A DNA stretch of 64,000 nt from Streptomyces sp. P3. GTDB lineage: Bacteria; Actinomycetota; Actinomycetes; Streptomycetales; Streptomycetaceae. The stretch spans positions 5,332,001 to 5,396,000 of the forward strand of contig NZ_CP028369.1 in assembly GCF_003032475.1 (NCBI RefSeq), written 5' to 3'. Under the pieces are notes generated by a model. The model searched no databases and had not been told where the DNA came from. It saw only the letters and a program-made list of their open reading frames with translations. This document shows, one piece after another, positions 6,522 through 14,955 of this stretch. Within the stretch, counting starts at the first letter, position 1. The number at the start of each line of letters is the position of its first letter. The position numbers and the translations under genes were made by a program.

Positions 6522-8813
6522 GTGCAACGCTCCCCGCTCATCAGAGGGCTGCTCGCCCTCGCCGCCGTCGCCCTGTCGCTGTACGTCGCGCTCACCGTGC
6601 CCGTCAACCTGGGACTCGATCTGCGGGGCGGCACCCAGATCGTGCTCGAGACCCGCCCCGCCGACCCGGCCGACGCCGGCGGCGAGGCCACGGACCGCAC
6701 CGTGGAGGTGCTGCGCGGCCGGATCGACGCGCTCGGTGTCGCCGAGCCCACCATCGCCCGCTCCGGCAGCGACCGGATCGTCGTCGAACTGCCGGGGGTG
6801 CAGGACCCCCGCAGGGCGGCCGACGTGCTCGGCCGGACCGCGCAGCTCACCTTCCACCAGGTGCTCGGCACGGCGGCAGACGCCGACGGCACGTCCGACC
6901 CGCTGCCGGAACGGCCCCACGAGCAGGTGACGGCCGACGAGTCGGGCAGGCCGCTGCGTCTGCGGGCCGCCGTACTCACCGGCAAGGACGTCAAGAAGGC
7001 AGCCGCCCGCTTCGACCAGCAGACCGGCGCCGGATGGCACGTCACGGTGGACTTCAAGGGGTCGGGCGGACCGGGCTGGGCCCGGCTGACCGGCGAGGCC
7101 GCCTGCCGTCCGCCCGGTGATCCGGGTCGCCGGGTCGCCATCGTCCTGGACGGCAAGATCATCTCCTCGCCGCAGGTCGACCCCTCGGTGGCGTGCCGGT
7201 CCGGCATCAGCGGCGGCTCCACCCAGATCACCGGATCCTTCGACGACGCCGAGGCCAAGGAGCTGGCCCTGCTCGTCAACGGCGGCGCCCTGCCGGTGCC
7301 GGTCGAGACCGTCGAGCAGCGCACCGTCGGCCCCACGCTCGGCGCGCGGGCCATCGAGGCCAGCGCCTGGGCGGCCGTCGTCGGCACCGCCGCGACCTCG
7401 CTGTTCATCATCGCCGTCTACCGGATCATGGGCCTTCTCGCCACGGTGGCCCTCGCCTGCTACGGCCTCATGTCCTACGCCGCCCTCGCCGCCCTTGGAG
7501 CCACCCTCACGCTGCCCGGACTCGCCGGTTTCGTCCTGGCCGTCGGCATGGCGGTGGACGCCAACGTGCTCGTCTTCGAACGCGCCCGCGAGGAGTACGC
7601 CGCCCGCAGCCGGCCCACCCCCCGGTCGTCGCTGACCGTCGGGTTCCGCAAGGCCTTCGGCGCGATCGCCGACTCCAACATCACCACCCTCATCGCCGCC
7701 GGCCTGCTGTTCTTCTTCGCCTCCGGACCCGTGCGCGGCTTCGGGGTCACGCTGGGCATCGGCGTCCTGGCCTCCATGCTCAGCGCCCTCGTCGTCACCC
7801 GCGTCCTCGCCGACCTCGCGGTCGACCGGCCCCGCCTGCGTCGCCGTCCCCACCTCACCGGCATCGCCCACACCGGCGCCGTCCGCGCCCGGCTCGCCCG
7901 CACGAACCCGCGCCTGCTGCGCCACCCCCGCCGATGGCTCGCCGCCTCGGCCGCGGCCCTGGTCCTGGCGGCCTCCGGGATCGCCGTGCGCGGCCTCGAC
8001 CTCGGCGTCGAGTTCACCGGCGGCCGCCTCGTCGAATACACCACGGCGACGCCCGTGGACGCCGACCGGGCCCGCGCCGCGCTCGCCGACGCCGGGTTCC
8101 CCCGCGCCGTCGTCCAGACCTCCGGCGAGAACCGGCTCACCGTCCGCACGCACCACCTCGGCGAAGCCCGGGCGGACTCACTCACCGACGCCGTCACCGA
8201 CCTGGCAGGCCGTGCCGACAAGGTCCGAGACGAAGCCATCGGGCCCAGCCTCGGCGAGGAGCTGCGGCGCGGCGCCCTGATCGCCCTCGCCGTCGCCCTC
8301 GGCGCGCAGTTGCTGTACCTGGCGGCACGCTTCCGCTGGCTGCTCGGAACCTCCGCGGTCGCCGCGCTCGCCCATGACGTCGTGATCCTCGTCGGCGTCT
8401 TCGCCTGGCTCGGCAAGCCCGTCGACGGTGTCTTCCTGGCGGCGCTGCTGACCGTCGTCGGCTACTCCGTCAACGACTCCGTAGTGGTCTTCGACCGGAT
8501 CAGGGAACTCGGCCGCGACCGCACGGGGCTGCCCTTCGCCCGCATCGCCGACCAGGCGATTCTGCAGACCCTGCCACGGACCGTCAGCACCGGCATGGGT
8601 GCCGCGTTCATCCTCACCGCACTGGCCGTCCTCGGCGGCGACACCCTCACCGACTTCGCCCTCGCCCTGCTCATCGGCCTGGTGGTGGGCACCTGGTCAT
8701 CGATGTTCACCGCCACGCCGCTGGCCGTCGAACTGCACCGGCGCACACGGGCGGGCTCCTCGCGGGGGCGCGGCGCGCTCGGCCGTCCGGGTGGAGGCCT
8801 GCGGGGGCCGTGA
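6522..8813 (+). CDS. secDF: Fused protein translocase subunit SecDF
   Basis: 763-aa RND-type protein that uses the proton gradient to assist Sec export. The SecD half (residues about 1-440) has the first helix, the conserved LGLDLRGGTQIVLE, a P1 periplasmic head, and the membrane signature AVGMAVDANVLVFER (the Asp of which is proposed for proton movement). The SecF half (from about residue 470) has LGVEFTGGRLVEY, then GYSVNDSVVVFDRIRE and a final helix bundle (FALALLIGLVVGTWSSMF). Twelve helices in total are expected. GTG 6522 is preceded by GGAGG with 6-base spacing. Streptomyces normally also encode separate secD and secF near yajC and ruv genes; those neighbours are missing here, so this is probably the extra fused copy. 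Confidence 0.92.
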   Translation: MQRSPLIRGLLALAAVALSLYVALTVPVNLGLDLRGGTQIVLETRPADPADAGGEATDRTVEVLRGRIDALGVAEPTIARSGSDRIVVELPGVQDPRRAADVLGRTAQLTFHQVLGTAADADGTSDPLPERPHEQVTADESGRPLRLRAAVLTGKDVKKAAARFDQQTGAGWHVTVDFKGSGGPGWARLTGEAACRPPGDPGRRVAIVLDGKIISSPQVDPSVACRSGISGGSTQITGSFDDAEAKELALLVNGGALPVPVETVEQRTVGPTLGARAIEASAWAAVVGTAATSLFIIAVYRIMGLLATVALACYGLMSYAALAALGATLTLPGLAGFVLAVGMAVDANVLVFERAREEYAARSRPTPRSSLTVGFRKAFGAIADSNITTLIAAGLLFFFASGPVRGFGVTLGIGVLASMLSALVVTRVLADLAVDRPRLRRRPHLTGIAHTGAVRARLARTNPRLLRHPRRWLAASAAALVLAASGIAVRGLDLGVEFTGGRLVEYTTATPVDADRARAALADAGFPRAVVQTSGENRLTVRTHHLGEARADSLTDAVTDLAGRADKVRDEAIGPSLGEELRRGALIALAVALGAQLLYLAARFRWLLGTSAVAALAHDVVILVGVFAWLGKPVDGVFLAALLTVVGYSVNDSVVVFDRIRELGRDRTGLPFARIADQAILQTLPRTVSTGMGAAFILTALAVLGGDTLTDFALALLIGLVVGTWSSMFTATPLAVELHRRTRAGSSRGRGALGRPGGGLRGP

Positions 8814-8837
8814 AGGCCCGGTGCCCGAGTGGGACGT

Positions 8838-10061
8838 ATGGCCTCTGAGCGCCGGTGGAAGCGCCCGCCCCGGGTGCCGGGGCGGGCGCGAACAGAACGC
8901 GAACAAGAAAGGGACAAGGCAATCGAGACTGAATCCGCGAGCGGTCCGTACCCGTCGCCCGAGCACAGGAACGGAGCGGTCCCCGACCTCCGGCGCCGCG
9001 GGATCGACCCGGACTTCTGGTATCCGGTCGCGGTGTCCCGGAGCGTGGCGAGGAAGAAGACGTTCGCCGCCCGGTTCGCGGGGGAGCGGATCGCCCTGTA
9101 CCGCGGCGAGGCCGGCACGGTCTTCGCCCTGGAGGACCGCTGCGCCCACCGTCAGGTGCCCCTGAGCATGGGCGTGGTGGAGGGCGAGGTGCTGCGCTGC
9201 TGCTACCACGCCTGGGCCTACCGGGGCAACGGCCGCATCTCGCAGATCCCGTATCTGCCCAAGGGAGTGGGCCGGCCGCCGCGAGGGGTGCGCGCCTATC
9301 CGGTCCGGGAGGCCTACGGCCTCGTCTTCGTCTTTCCCGGCGATCCCGAGAAGGCCGCCGCGACGCCGCTGCCCGACCTGCCCGAGTTCGGTTCGGCCCG
9401 GCACGTCACCATGACGTTCTCGCGCACCGTGCGATGCCACTACTCGTTCATGCACGAGAACCTGCTCGACATGAACCACCAGTTCCTGCACCGAGGCGTC
9501 CTCGGCAGGATCCGGCCCGAACTGCTGGGATTCGACACGGGTCCGGACTTCGTGGAGGCGCGCTACCTGTTCGTTCCCGCGGGCGGGAGGAAGGACCGGG
9601 GCGCGGCGCTGCTGTCCGCGGAGGGACTGAGCGGCGGTTCCTCGCCCGACGTGATCACCGTCCGCACCCAGTACCCGTACCAGACGCTGCGGGCGGTCCC
9701 GGAGAAGGCCGAGCTCCCGGCGTTCTCCCTGTGGGCCGCCTATGTGCCGCAGGACGCCGAGCAGCGCGTCAACCACACCTTCGGACTCCTCATGATCGCG
9801 AAGCCGCCGATCCCGGGAGCCCTGCACATCGCCCGGCCGTTCATCAGGAGGTTCACCGAACGGGTCTTCGCCGAGGACCGGATGGCCGTCGAGGCCGAGC
9901 AGCGGGCCTGGGACGAGCAGGGCGAGGACCGCAACCAGGAGGTGTTCCCGCTGATCCTGCACGTCCGCGACGTGCTGCGGAACAACGGGGTCCCGCTGCG
10001 CCCCACCACGGCGCGCGCCGGTTCGGGCCCTTGCGGAGGCAGCGCCGTGTGCACGTCCTGA
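8838..10061 (+). CDS. Rieske non-haem iron oxygenase, alpha-subunit type
   Basis: About 407-aa oxygenase. The Rieske [2Fe-2S] ligands are visible as CAHRQVPL and, 18 residues on, CCYHAWAY. The catalytic domain has HENLLDMNHQFLH, which supplies the Asp and His ligands of the mononuclear iron; similar motifs occur in vanillate O-demethylase and related aromatic ring or demethylating enzymes. Start uncertain: ATG 8838 has GGGA close upstream, a GTG at 8829 is in frame, and the first 55 residues (basic, Glu/Arg-rich) are not part of the Rieske fold, so a later start is possible. The C-terminus is short and Cys-containing. It is convergent with the FMN-binding and ferric-reductase-like genes, which could supply electrons (inference). 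Substrate unknown. Confidence 0.85.
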   Translation: MASERRWKRPPRVPGRARTEREQERDKAIETESASGPYPSPEHRNGAVPDLRRRGIDPDFWYPVAVSRSVARKKTFAARFAGERIALYRGEAGTVFALEDRCAHRQVPLSMGVVEGEVLRCCYHAWAYRGNGRISQIPYLPKGVGRPPRGVRAYPVREAYGLVFVFPGDPEKAAATPLPDLPEFGSARHVTMTFSRTVRCHYSFMHENLLDMNHQFLHRGVLGRIRPELLGFDTGPDFVEARYLFVPAGGRKDRGAALLSAEGLSGGSSPDVITVRTQYPYQTLRAVPEKAELPAFSLWAAYVPQDAEQRVNHTFGLLMIAKPPIPGALHIARPFIRRFTERVFAEDRMAVEAEQRAWDEQGEDRNQEVFPLILHVRDVLRNNGVPLRPTTARAGSGPCGGSAVCTS

Positions 10062-10084
10062 CGCCGGAGCGGGACAGGGGCGGT

Positions 10085-10120
10085 CCGCCGGAGGGACGGG
10101 CGCGGCTCGGCCCCCGGCGG
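10085..10120. terminator. Possible hairpin between convergent genes
   Basis: CCGCCGG (10085-10091) and CCGGCGG (10114-10120) with an inner GGG/CCC pair, between the Rieske stop and the FMN-binding stop. The loop is long, so the call is weak. Confidence 0.3.
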
Positions 10121-10128
10121 CACACGGA

Positions 10129-10605
10129 TCAGGACCGGCTCGCCGAGTCCAGGGCCGACTGGAGGGACCGGCGGTAGCCGTCACTGGTGTAGGTGGCTCC
10201 GGAGACGGTGTCGATGTCGGCGCTCTGGGCGGCGAGCGCCTCTCTGGTCAGCTGGGGCACGGCATAGCTGTTGATCTGCTGGTCCCGGGGGTTGTCCTGC
10301 GGCCAGGCGACCGCCGTGACGTCGGTGAGCCTGCCGTCCGTCAGCGTGATGCGCACCTGCACGGGCCCCCAGCGGGTCTGGACGGAGTCACCGGTGAGGG
10401 TCCGGGTCCCCGCGGCGGCGGATCCGCCCGACCCGGCCGTCCCGCTCGGCGCGCCGGAACCGGCGGCCGGTGCGGGCGACGCCAGCGCGGCGACGCCCGG
10501 TGCCGTGTGCGGCTTGAGCGACAGCAGCAGCACCATCCCGGAGACGGTCGCGGCGCCCGCCAGCACGATGCGGCGCAGCGGACGGTTCTTCCTCAACGTG
10601 TGCAA
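10129..10605 (-). CDS. FMN-binding domain protein (covalent flavin)
   Basis: 158-aa exported electron-transfer protein. It starts at TTG 10605 with GAGG upstream, only 7 bases after the ferric-reductase stop, so it is probably coupled. An N-terminal membrane anchor or signal (RIVLAGAATVSGMVLLLSL) is followed by a Gly/Ser/Ala linker. The FMN-binding domain starts at TRTLTGDSVQTRWGPVQVRI. The motif DTVSGATYTSDGYRRSL near the C-terminus contains the SGAT-type sequence where ApbE-family enzymes attach FMN to Thr in this family. With the upstream membrane flavocytochrome it can form a route for passing electrons across the membrane to the outside. No ApbE gene is in the window. Confidence 0.85.
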   Translation of the reverse strand: MHTLRKNRPLRRIVLAGAATVSGMVLLLSLKPHTAPGVAALASPAPAAGSGAPSGTAGSGGSAAAGTRTLTGDSVQTRWGPVQVRITLTDGRLTDVTAVAWPQDNPRDQQINSYAVPQLTREALAAQSADIDTVSGATYTSDGYRRSLQSALDSASRS

Positions 10606-10612
10606 GACGGCC

Positions 10613-11971
10613 TCACAGCTCGAAGGACTCGTGGTGGATACGGTTGTCCGGGACCCCGGCGGCGCGCAGGGCCCCGTACAGGTCCTGCGCGAAGCCGTGC
10701 GGGCCGCACAGGTACACATCGTGGGCGGCCAGGTCGGGCACGGCCGCGCACAGCGAGCGGGTGGTGAGGTCGGGGCGCCCGCCGTCCGGGCCGTTGAGCG
10801 CGTAGAGCACGGTCGCACCGCGCCGGCGGGCGACCGTCTCCAGTTCGCCGGCCAGGGCGAGATCCTCGGCCGAGCGCGCGCGGTAGAGGAGGGTGACGTC
10901 TGCGGGCAGCGTCTCGAACAGGGCCCGCAGCGGGGTGACGCCGACGCCGCCCGCGATCAGCAGGGACTTGTGCGCGCGCCGCCGGTCCGCGGTCAGCGCC
11001 CCGTACGGCCCCTCCGCCCACACCCGGGTGCCCGGCCGCAGCAGCGGCACGGCGGCGCTGTGGTCGCCGAGCGCCTTGATGGTGATGCGCAGCAGGTCCG
11101 GGCGTGGCGGCGCCGACAGGGAGTACGGCGTGGACGTCCAGCGCATGCCCTCGGTCAGGAACCGCCAGCGCAGGAACTGCCCCGGCCGCGCGCCCATCTC
11201 GTCCAGCCGTCGGCCGCGTACGACGACGGAGTACACGCCCGGCGCCTCCCTGTGCACCGAGTCGACCCGCAGCCGGTGCCGCAGGTTCAGCCGCACCGGG
11301 GCCAGGACGCGGAACCACACCACCAGGGCGGCGGCGCCCAGGTACAGCGCGTACCAGGCGGCCTGCGCGGGACGGCTGCCGACCAGGTCGGACCCCAGGG
11401 CGAGCTGGTGACCGAAGGCGAGGAAGACCGCCGCGTACGTCAGCAGGTGTACGTAGTACCAGAACTCGTGGCCGACCCGGTGGCGCACCGCGCGGGCCGA
11501 GACGATCCCGACCGCGAACAGCACGAGCGTCCCTGCGGTGGCCTTGAGCATCTCCGGGTAGTCCAGGACCACCGTGAGCGTCTCGTGCACGAGCGAGGAA
11601 CCGTCCTGGACCGAGTACCCGAGAAGGACCAGCACGACGTGCGCCGCCAGCAGACAGATCGTGTAGCGGCCCGCCATCGCGTGCCAGCGGGTCACCCGGT
11701 CCGTCCCGATCCGCTGTTCCAGCAGCGGCACACGGGCCATCAGAGCGACCAGCACGGCGCAGGCGTATCCGCACAGCAGGCCCGCGATCCGCCCGGCCCC
11801 CGTCAACCAGCCCGCCGCGCCGACGACCGCCCCCGTGTCGTGCCACCACAGGGCGACCACGGCGGCGGCCCCGGCCCACAGGACGGCGAGCACCGGGCCG
11901 GCGGCGGAACGCCGTGGAGCCGGCGGCGCGGGGGCCACCCTTCGTCGCGCGTACGCCGTCGTCATCCGCAT
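10613..11971 (-). CDS. Ferric-reductase-like transmembrane flavocytochrome
   Basis: 452-aa protein combining a ferric-reductase-like haem-binding membrane domain with a cytoplasmic ferredoxin-NADP reductase module. About six helices occupy residues 20-225, with likely haem-ligand His in RWHAMAGRYTICLLAAH and FWYYVHLLTYAAVFLAFGH. The FAD site is seen in RPGQFLRWRFL and TPYSLSAPP, the NAD(P) site in IAGGVGVTPLRALFE and YLCGPHGFAQDLY. It moves electrons from NAD(P)H through FAD and haem across the membrane, most simply to the FMN-binding partner encoded next. ATG 11971 has GAAGGGA closely upstream; ATG 11965 is an alternative with better spacing. The leader region carries repeats matching those of the divergent two-component operon. 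Confidence 0.88.
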   Translation of the reverse strand: MRMTTAYARRRVAPAPPAPRRSAAGPVLAVLWAGAAAVVALWWHDTGAVVGAAGWLTGAGRIAGLLCGYACAVLVALMARVPLLEQRIGTDRVTRWHAMAGRYTICLLAAHVVLVLLGYSVQDGSSLVHETLTVVLDYPEMLKATAGTLVLFAVGIVSARAVRHRVGHEFWYYVHLLTYAAVFLAFGHQLALGSDLVGSRPAQAAWYALYLGAAALVVWFRVLAPVRLNLRHRLRVDSVHREAPGVYSVVVRGRRLDEMGARPGQFLRWRFLTEGMRWTSTPYSLSAPPRPDLLRITIKALGDHSAAVPLLRPGTRVWAEGPYGALTADRRRAHKSLLIAGGVGVTPLRALFETLPADVTLLYRARSAEDLALAGELETVARRRGATVLYALNGPDGGRPDLTTRSLCAAVPDLAAHDVYLCGPHGFAQDLYGALRAAGVPDNRIHHESFEL

Positions 11972-12035
11972 GTCCCTTCGCCGGCCCTGCGACCCGTCTC
12001 CTCGGCCGTCCGGGACGACACTGTGCCGACCCAAC

Positions 12036-12053
12036 CTCTGAGCCCGCTCTCAG
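12036..12053 (-). promoter_or_regulatory. 11-bp-spaced direct repeats toward the ferric-reductase operon
   Basis: On the minus strand CTGAGAG (12053-12047) and CTCAGAG (12042-12036) start 11 bp apart, about 65-80 bases upstream of the ferric-reductase-like start. They use the same heptamer and spacing as the four repeats on the other side of the intergenic region. Inference: binding site of the adjacent OmpR-type regulator. Confidence 0.5.
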
Positions 12054-12132
12054 CGCCGCGGCCACGGGAAGGTCTCCACCGCAGGTGGGAGGGGCTGCAC
12101 GGGCGATCGGCGCCGACGGGAAGCGCGGCGGA

Positions 12133-12172
12133 CTCAGAGCGGGACCAGAGCGAACTCAGAGGAAACTCAGAG
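12133..12172 (+). promoter_or_regulatory. Four 11-bp-spaced direct repeats upstream of the response regulator
   Basis: CTCAGAG at 12133, 12155 and 12166, with a degenerate ACCAGAG at 12144, all on an 11-bp period. One helical turn between direct repeats is the usual arrangement for OmpR/PhoP-family dimers. The array ends about 50 bases before the response-regulator start, which suggests autoregulation. Confidence 0.6.
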
Positions 12173-12221
12173 GTCGGGAGAGCGGCTCACGACACCGCGA
12201 GACCGCATCCTGGTACGTGAG

Positions 12222-12971
12222 ATGAACACTTCCCGCCCCCGTGGCTCCGGCCGCCCCGCGCTGACCCGGGCCGACGGCGCGCCGCTCCGGGTCCTCGTCG
12301 TCGACGACGACCCCGACCTCGCCGAGGTGCTCTCCGGCGCCCTGCGCTACGACGGCTGGGAGGTACGCACGGCGGGCGACGGCGCTTCGGCCGTCGCCCG
12401 CGCGCGCGAGCTGCTGCCCGACGCCATCGTCCTCGACGTCATGCTCCCGGACACCGACGGCTTCGCCGTGCTGCGCTCGCTGCGGGCCGTACGCCCCGAC
12501 GTGTGCGTGCTCTTCCTGACCGCGCGGGACGCGGTGGAGGACCGCATCGCGGGCATCACGGCGGGCGGCGACGACTACGTGACGAAACCGTTCAGCCTGG
12601 AGGAGGTGGTCGCCCGTCTGCGCGGACTGCTGCGGCGGGCCGGCATGGCCCGGCAGTCGGCGGAGGGCCCGCGGCTGACCGTCGGCGACCTGGAGATGGA
12701 CGAGGACGCCCGGGAGGTGAGCCGCGGCGGCGAGCGCGTCGAACTGTCCCCGACCGAGTTCGAACTGCTGCGCTTCCTCATGCGCAACCCGCGACGCGTC
12801 CTGAGCAAGACACAGATCCTCGACCGCGTGTGGTCCTACGACTTCGGCGGGCAGGCCCATGTCGTCGAGCTCTACATCTCCTACCTGCGCAAGAAGGTGG
12901 ACGCCGGCCGCGCACCCATGATCCACACGGTGCGTGGCGCCGGATACGTCCTCAAGCCGGTCGTCCGGTGA
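12222..12971 (+). CDS. OmpR-family response regulator
   Basis: 249-aa regulator of the MprA/PrrA type common in actinobacteria. Receiver: VLVVDDDPDLAEVL near residue 25, phospho-Asp in DAIVLDVMLPDTDG near residue 73, FLTARD, and YVTKPFSLEE. The winged-helix DNA-binding domain (residues about 150-245) has VELSPTEFELLRFLMRNP, the recognition helix near HVVELYISYLRKKVD, and HTVRGAGYVL. ATG 12222 lies after a promoter with four 11-bp-spaced CTCAGAG repeats, which it probably binds. It overlaps the kinase by GTGA. The same repeat in the divergent promoter predicts control of the ferric-reductase and FMN-binding pair. Confidence 0.93.
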   Translation: MNTSRPRGSGRPALTRADGAPLRVLVVDDDPDLAEVLSGALRYDGWEVRTAGDGASAVARARELLPDAIVLDVMLPDTDGFAVLRSLRAVRPDVCVLFLTARDAVEDRIAGITAGGDDYVTKPFSLEEVVARLRGLLRRAGMARQSAEGPRLTVGDLEMDEDAREVSRGGERVELSPTEFELLRFLMRNPRRVLSKTQILDRVWSYDFGGQAHVVELYISYLRKKVDAGRAPMIHTVRGAGYVLKPVVR

Positions 12972-14509
12972 CGACGCCCGGCCGGTGGCGCGAAGGACGG
13001 CTCGCGGGGCGTCCGCTCCGGAGCGGGGCGAGGCGGTCGCTGTCCCGTCTGCCCAGGCCGCACACGCTGCGGGCACGGCTCACCGTCGGCCTCGTCGTGC
13101 TGCTCGCGGTCAGCTGCGCGGCGGTCGGGCTGGCGGCGGTGGTGGAGCTGAACGGCTTCCTCACCGGCCGCCTGGACCAGCAGCTGCGCGAGACGGGCGC
13201 ACGGTTCCCGGCGAGCCTGGAGCACGGCGGGACCCGGCCCTCGGACCACGACGGCGACGAGGAGGGCGACGGCGACACCCGCCGGCAGACCGTCGGGACC
13301 TTCGGAGCCCGGCTGGTCGGCGACACGGTCACGAACGCCGCGGTGGTGGGCTCCACGGGCGCGGGCGCCCGCACCGTTCCGCTCTCGGCGGCGGACCGGC
13401 GAACGCTCGCCGCGGTGCCGGCCGACGGCCGGGGCCACACCGTCGACCTGACGGCCCTGGACGACTACCGCGTTGCAGCGGTCCGGGGCAGGGACGGGGA
13501 CGTCCTGGTCACCGGGCTGCCGACGGAGCCCGTCGAGGCCGCCGTCCACCGGCTGGAACTGGTCGCCGCGATCGTCTTCGGCGCCGCGCTCGCCGTGGCG
13601 GGCCTCGCGGGAGCGCTGTGGGTGCGCTGGTCGCTCCGGCCCCTCAGCAGGGTGGCCGCCACCGCCACGAAGGTCAGCAGGCTGCCGCTGTCCAGCGGCG
13701 AGGTGGAGCTCTGGCCGCGTGCGCCCGAGGCCGATCCGCGCGGCGAGGTCGGGCGGGTCGCCGAGGCCTTCAACACGATGCTCGGCCATGTCGAGGACGC
13801 GCTGACCAAGCGGCACGCGAGCGAGGAGCGGCTGCGCCGTTTCGCCGCGGACGCCAGCCACGAGCTGCGCACGCCCGTGGCGTCGATCCGCGGGCATGCG
13901 GAGCTGGCGCTGCTGCACCCCGGCCCGGTGCCCTACAAGGTGGTGCGGGCCCTGGAACGCATCGAGGCCGAATCCGCCCGCATGGGCGAGATGGTCGACG
14001 ACCTGTTGCTGCTGGCCCGCCTGGACGCCGGCCGGCCCCTGGAACGGCTGCCCGTCGACCTGACCCGCCTGGTCCTGGACGCGGTGACGGACGCGCAGGC
14101 CGCGGGCCCCGGACATCGCTGGACGCTCGAGCTGTCCGAGGAGCCGGTGACGGTGCCGGGCGACGCCCACCGGCTCCATCAGATGCTGGGCAACCTGCTG
14201 GCCAACGCTCGCCTGCACACCCCCGACGGCACCACGATCACCGTGTCGCTGGAGACCGAGGACGACACGGCGGTGCTCAGGGTGCACGACGACGGCCCGG
14301 GCGTACCCGCGGACGTCCGGCCAGGGGTTTTCGAGCGCTTCACCCACGGGGAGCGCCGCCGCGCCGGGGGCGTGGACGGCGGCACGGGCACCGGCCTCGG
14401 CCTGTCGATCGTCGCGGCGGTGGCCGAGGCCCACGGAGGCGGCGTCGCGCTCGAGAGCGTCCCCGGCTCGACCACCTTCACCGTCCGCCTCCCCGCCGGC
14501 CACGGGTGA
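12968..14509 (+). CDS. OmpR-type sensor histidine kinase
   Basis: 513-aa kinase starting at GTG 12968, which overlaps the response-regulator stop. Two membrane helices (LTVGLVVLLAVSCAAVGLAAVV near residue 40 and VAAIVFGAALAVAGLAGALWV near residue 200) enclose an extracytoplasmic sensor domain of about 135 residues that includes an acidic stretch (DHDGDEEGDGD). HAMP follows, then HisKA with the phospho-His in RFAADASHELRTPVASIRGH. The HATPase has the N box (MLGNLLANARLHTP), DDGPGV, FERFTHGE, and GTGLGLSIVAAVAEAHGG. The acidic sensor loop may bind metal or cationic peptides (inference). Cognate to the upstream regulator. Confidence 0.92.
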   Translation: MTTPGRWREGRLAGRPLRSGARRSLSRLPRPHTLRARLTVGLVVLLAVSCAAVGLAAVVELNGFLTGRLDQQLRETGARFPASLEHGGTRPSDHDGDEEGDGDTRRQTVGTFGARLVGDTVTNAAVVGSTGAGARTVPLSAADRRTLAAVPADGRGHTVDLTALDDYRVAAVRGRDGDVLVTGLPTEPVEAAVHRLELVAAIVFGAALAVAGLAGALWVRWSLRPLSRVAATATKVSRLPLSSGEVELWPRAPEADPRGEVGRVAEAFNTMLGHVEDALTKRHASEERLRRFAADASHELRTPVASIRGHAELALLHPGPVPYKVVRALERIEAESARMGEMVDDLLLLARLDAGRPLERLPVDLTRLVLDAVTDAQAAGPGHRWTLELSEEPVTVPGDAHRLHQMLGNLLANARLHTPDGTTITVSLETEDDTAVLRVHDDGPGVPADVRPGVFERFTHGERRRAGGVDGGTGTGLGLSIVAAVAEAHGGGVALESVPGSTTFTVRLPAGHG

Positions 14510-14603
14510 CCGGACCCCGGCGCCCCCGCCGACGACCCTCGCGGCCCCGGTGGCGGCCGCGAGTCCGGCCGGGCCGGTCTGCTGTGACTTCTCCCACCTG
14601 CTC

Positions 14604-14633
14604 TTGCCGGGGCGCGGACCGCTTACCTACGTT
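14604..14633 (+). promoter_or_regulatory. Candidate vegetative promoter of the hydrogenase operon
   Basis: TTGCCG (14604-14609), 18-bp spacer, TACGTT (14628-14633). A start site 7 bases on would fall at or next to the ATG at 14641, which has no Shine-Dalgarno sequence. The first gene of the locus may therefore be translated from a leaderless transcript. Confidence 0.45.
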
Positions 14634-14640
14634 CGGTCGC

Positions 14641-14955
14641 ATGTCCTCCGATGGCGTCGCCCTCCCCGCCGAACCCGACGAACCCGCCGAGACGCGCGGG
14701 CCTGCCGCGGACCGGCCCGGCGCGTCCGCCCCGGTCGCCCTGGACATCGACCTGAGCTCCCACGAAATGCTCCGCCGCGCTCACGTCATGGACGCCCTCG
14801 GCCCCGCCTGGGACCCGCTCGCCGCACTGCGCGGCGAGGAAGCGGCGTACGACCTGCTCTACTCGGGCCTCAGCGCGGAACAGCAGCGGGTGTACGACGA
14901 GCTGGTCTCGGCCGGCGTCCTCCCGCGCAGAGGGGGCGGCCATGCTGCCGCTTGA
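14641..14955 (+). CDS. Hydrogenase-locus small acidic protein (DUF6400-like)
   Basis: 104-aa acidic protein. The first 35 residues are Pro/Glu/Ala-rich and probably disordered. The rest (LDIDLSSHEMLRRAHVMDAL, WDPLAALRGEEAAYDLLY, SAEQQRVYDELVSAGVLP) looks helical. From memory this matches an uncharacterised Streptomyces family annotated DUF6400; I could not check that. It has no cysteines. It is first in a run of same-strand hydrogenase genes and overlaps the next small gene by 14 bases, so it is likely a regulator, chaperone or accessory of the hydrogenase locus. The ATG at 14641 is chosen because a promoter-like element sits just upstream. Confidence 0.65.
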   Translation: MSSDGVALPAEPDEPAETRGPAADRPGASAPVALDIDLSSHEMLRRAHVMDALGPAWDPLAALRGEEAAYDLLYSGLSAEQQRVYDELVSAGVLPRRGGGHAAA

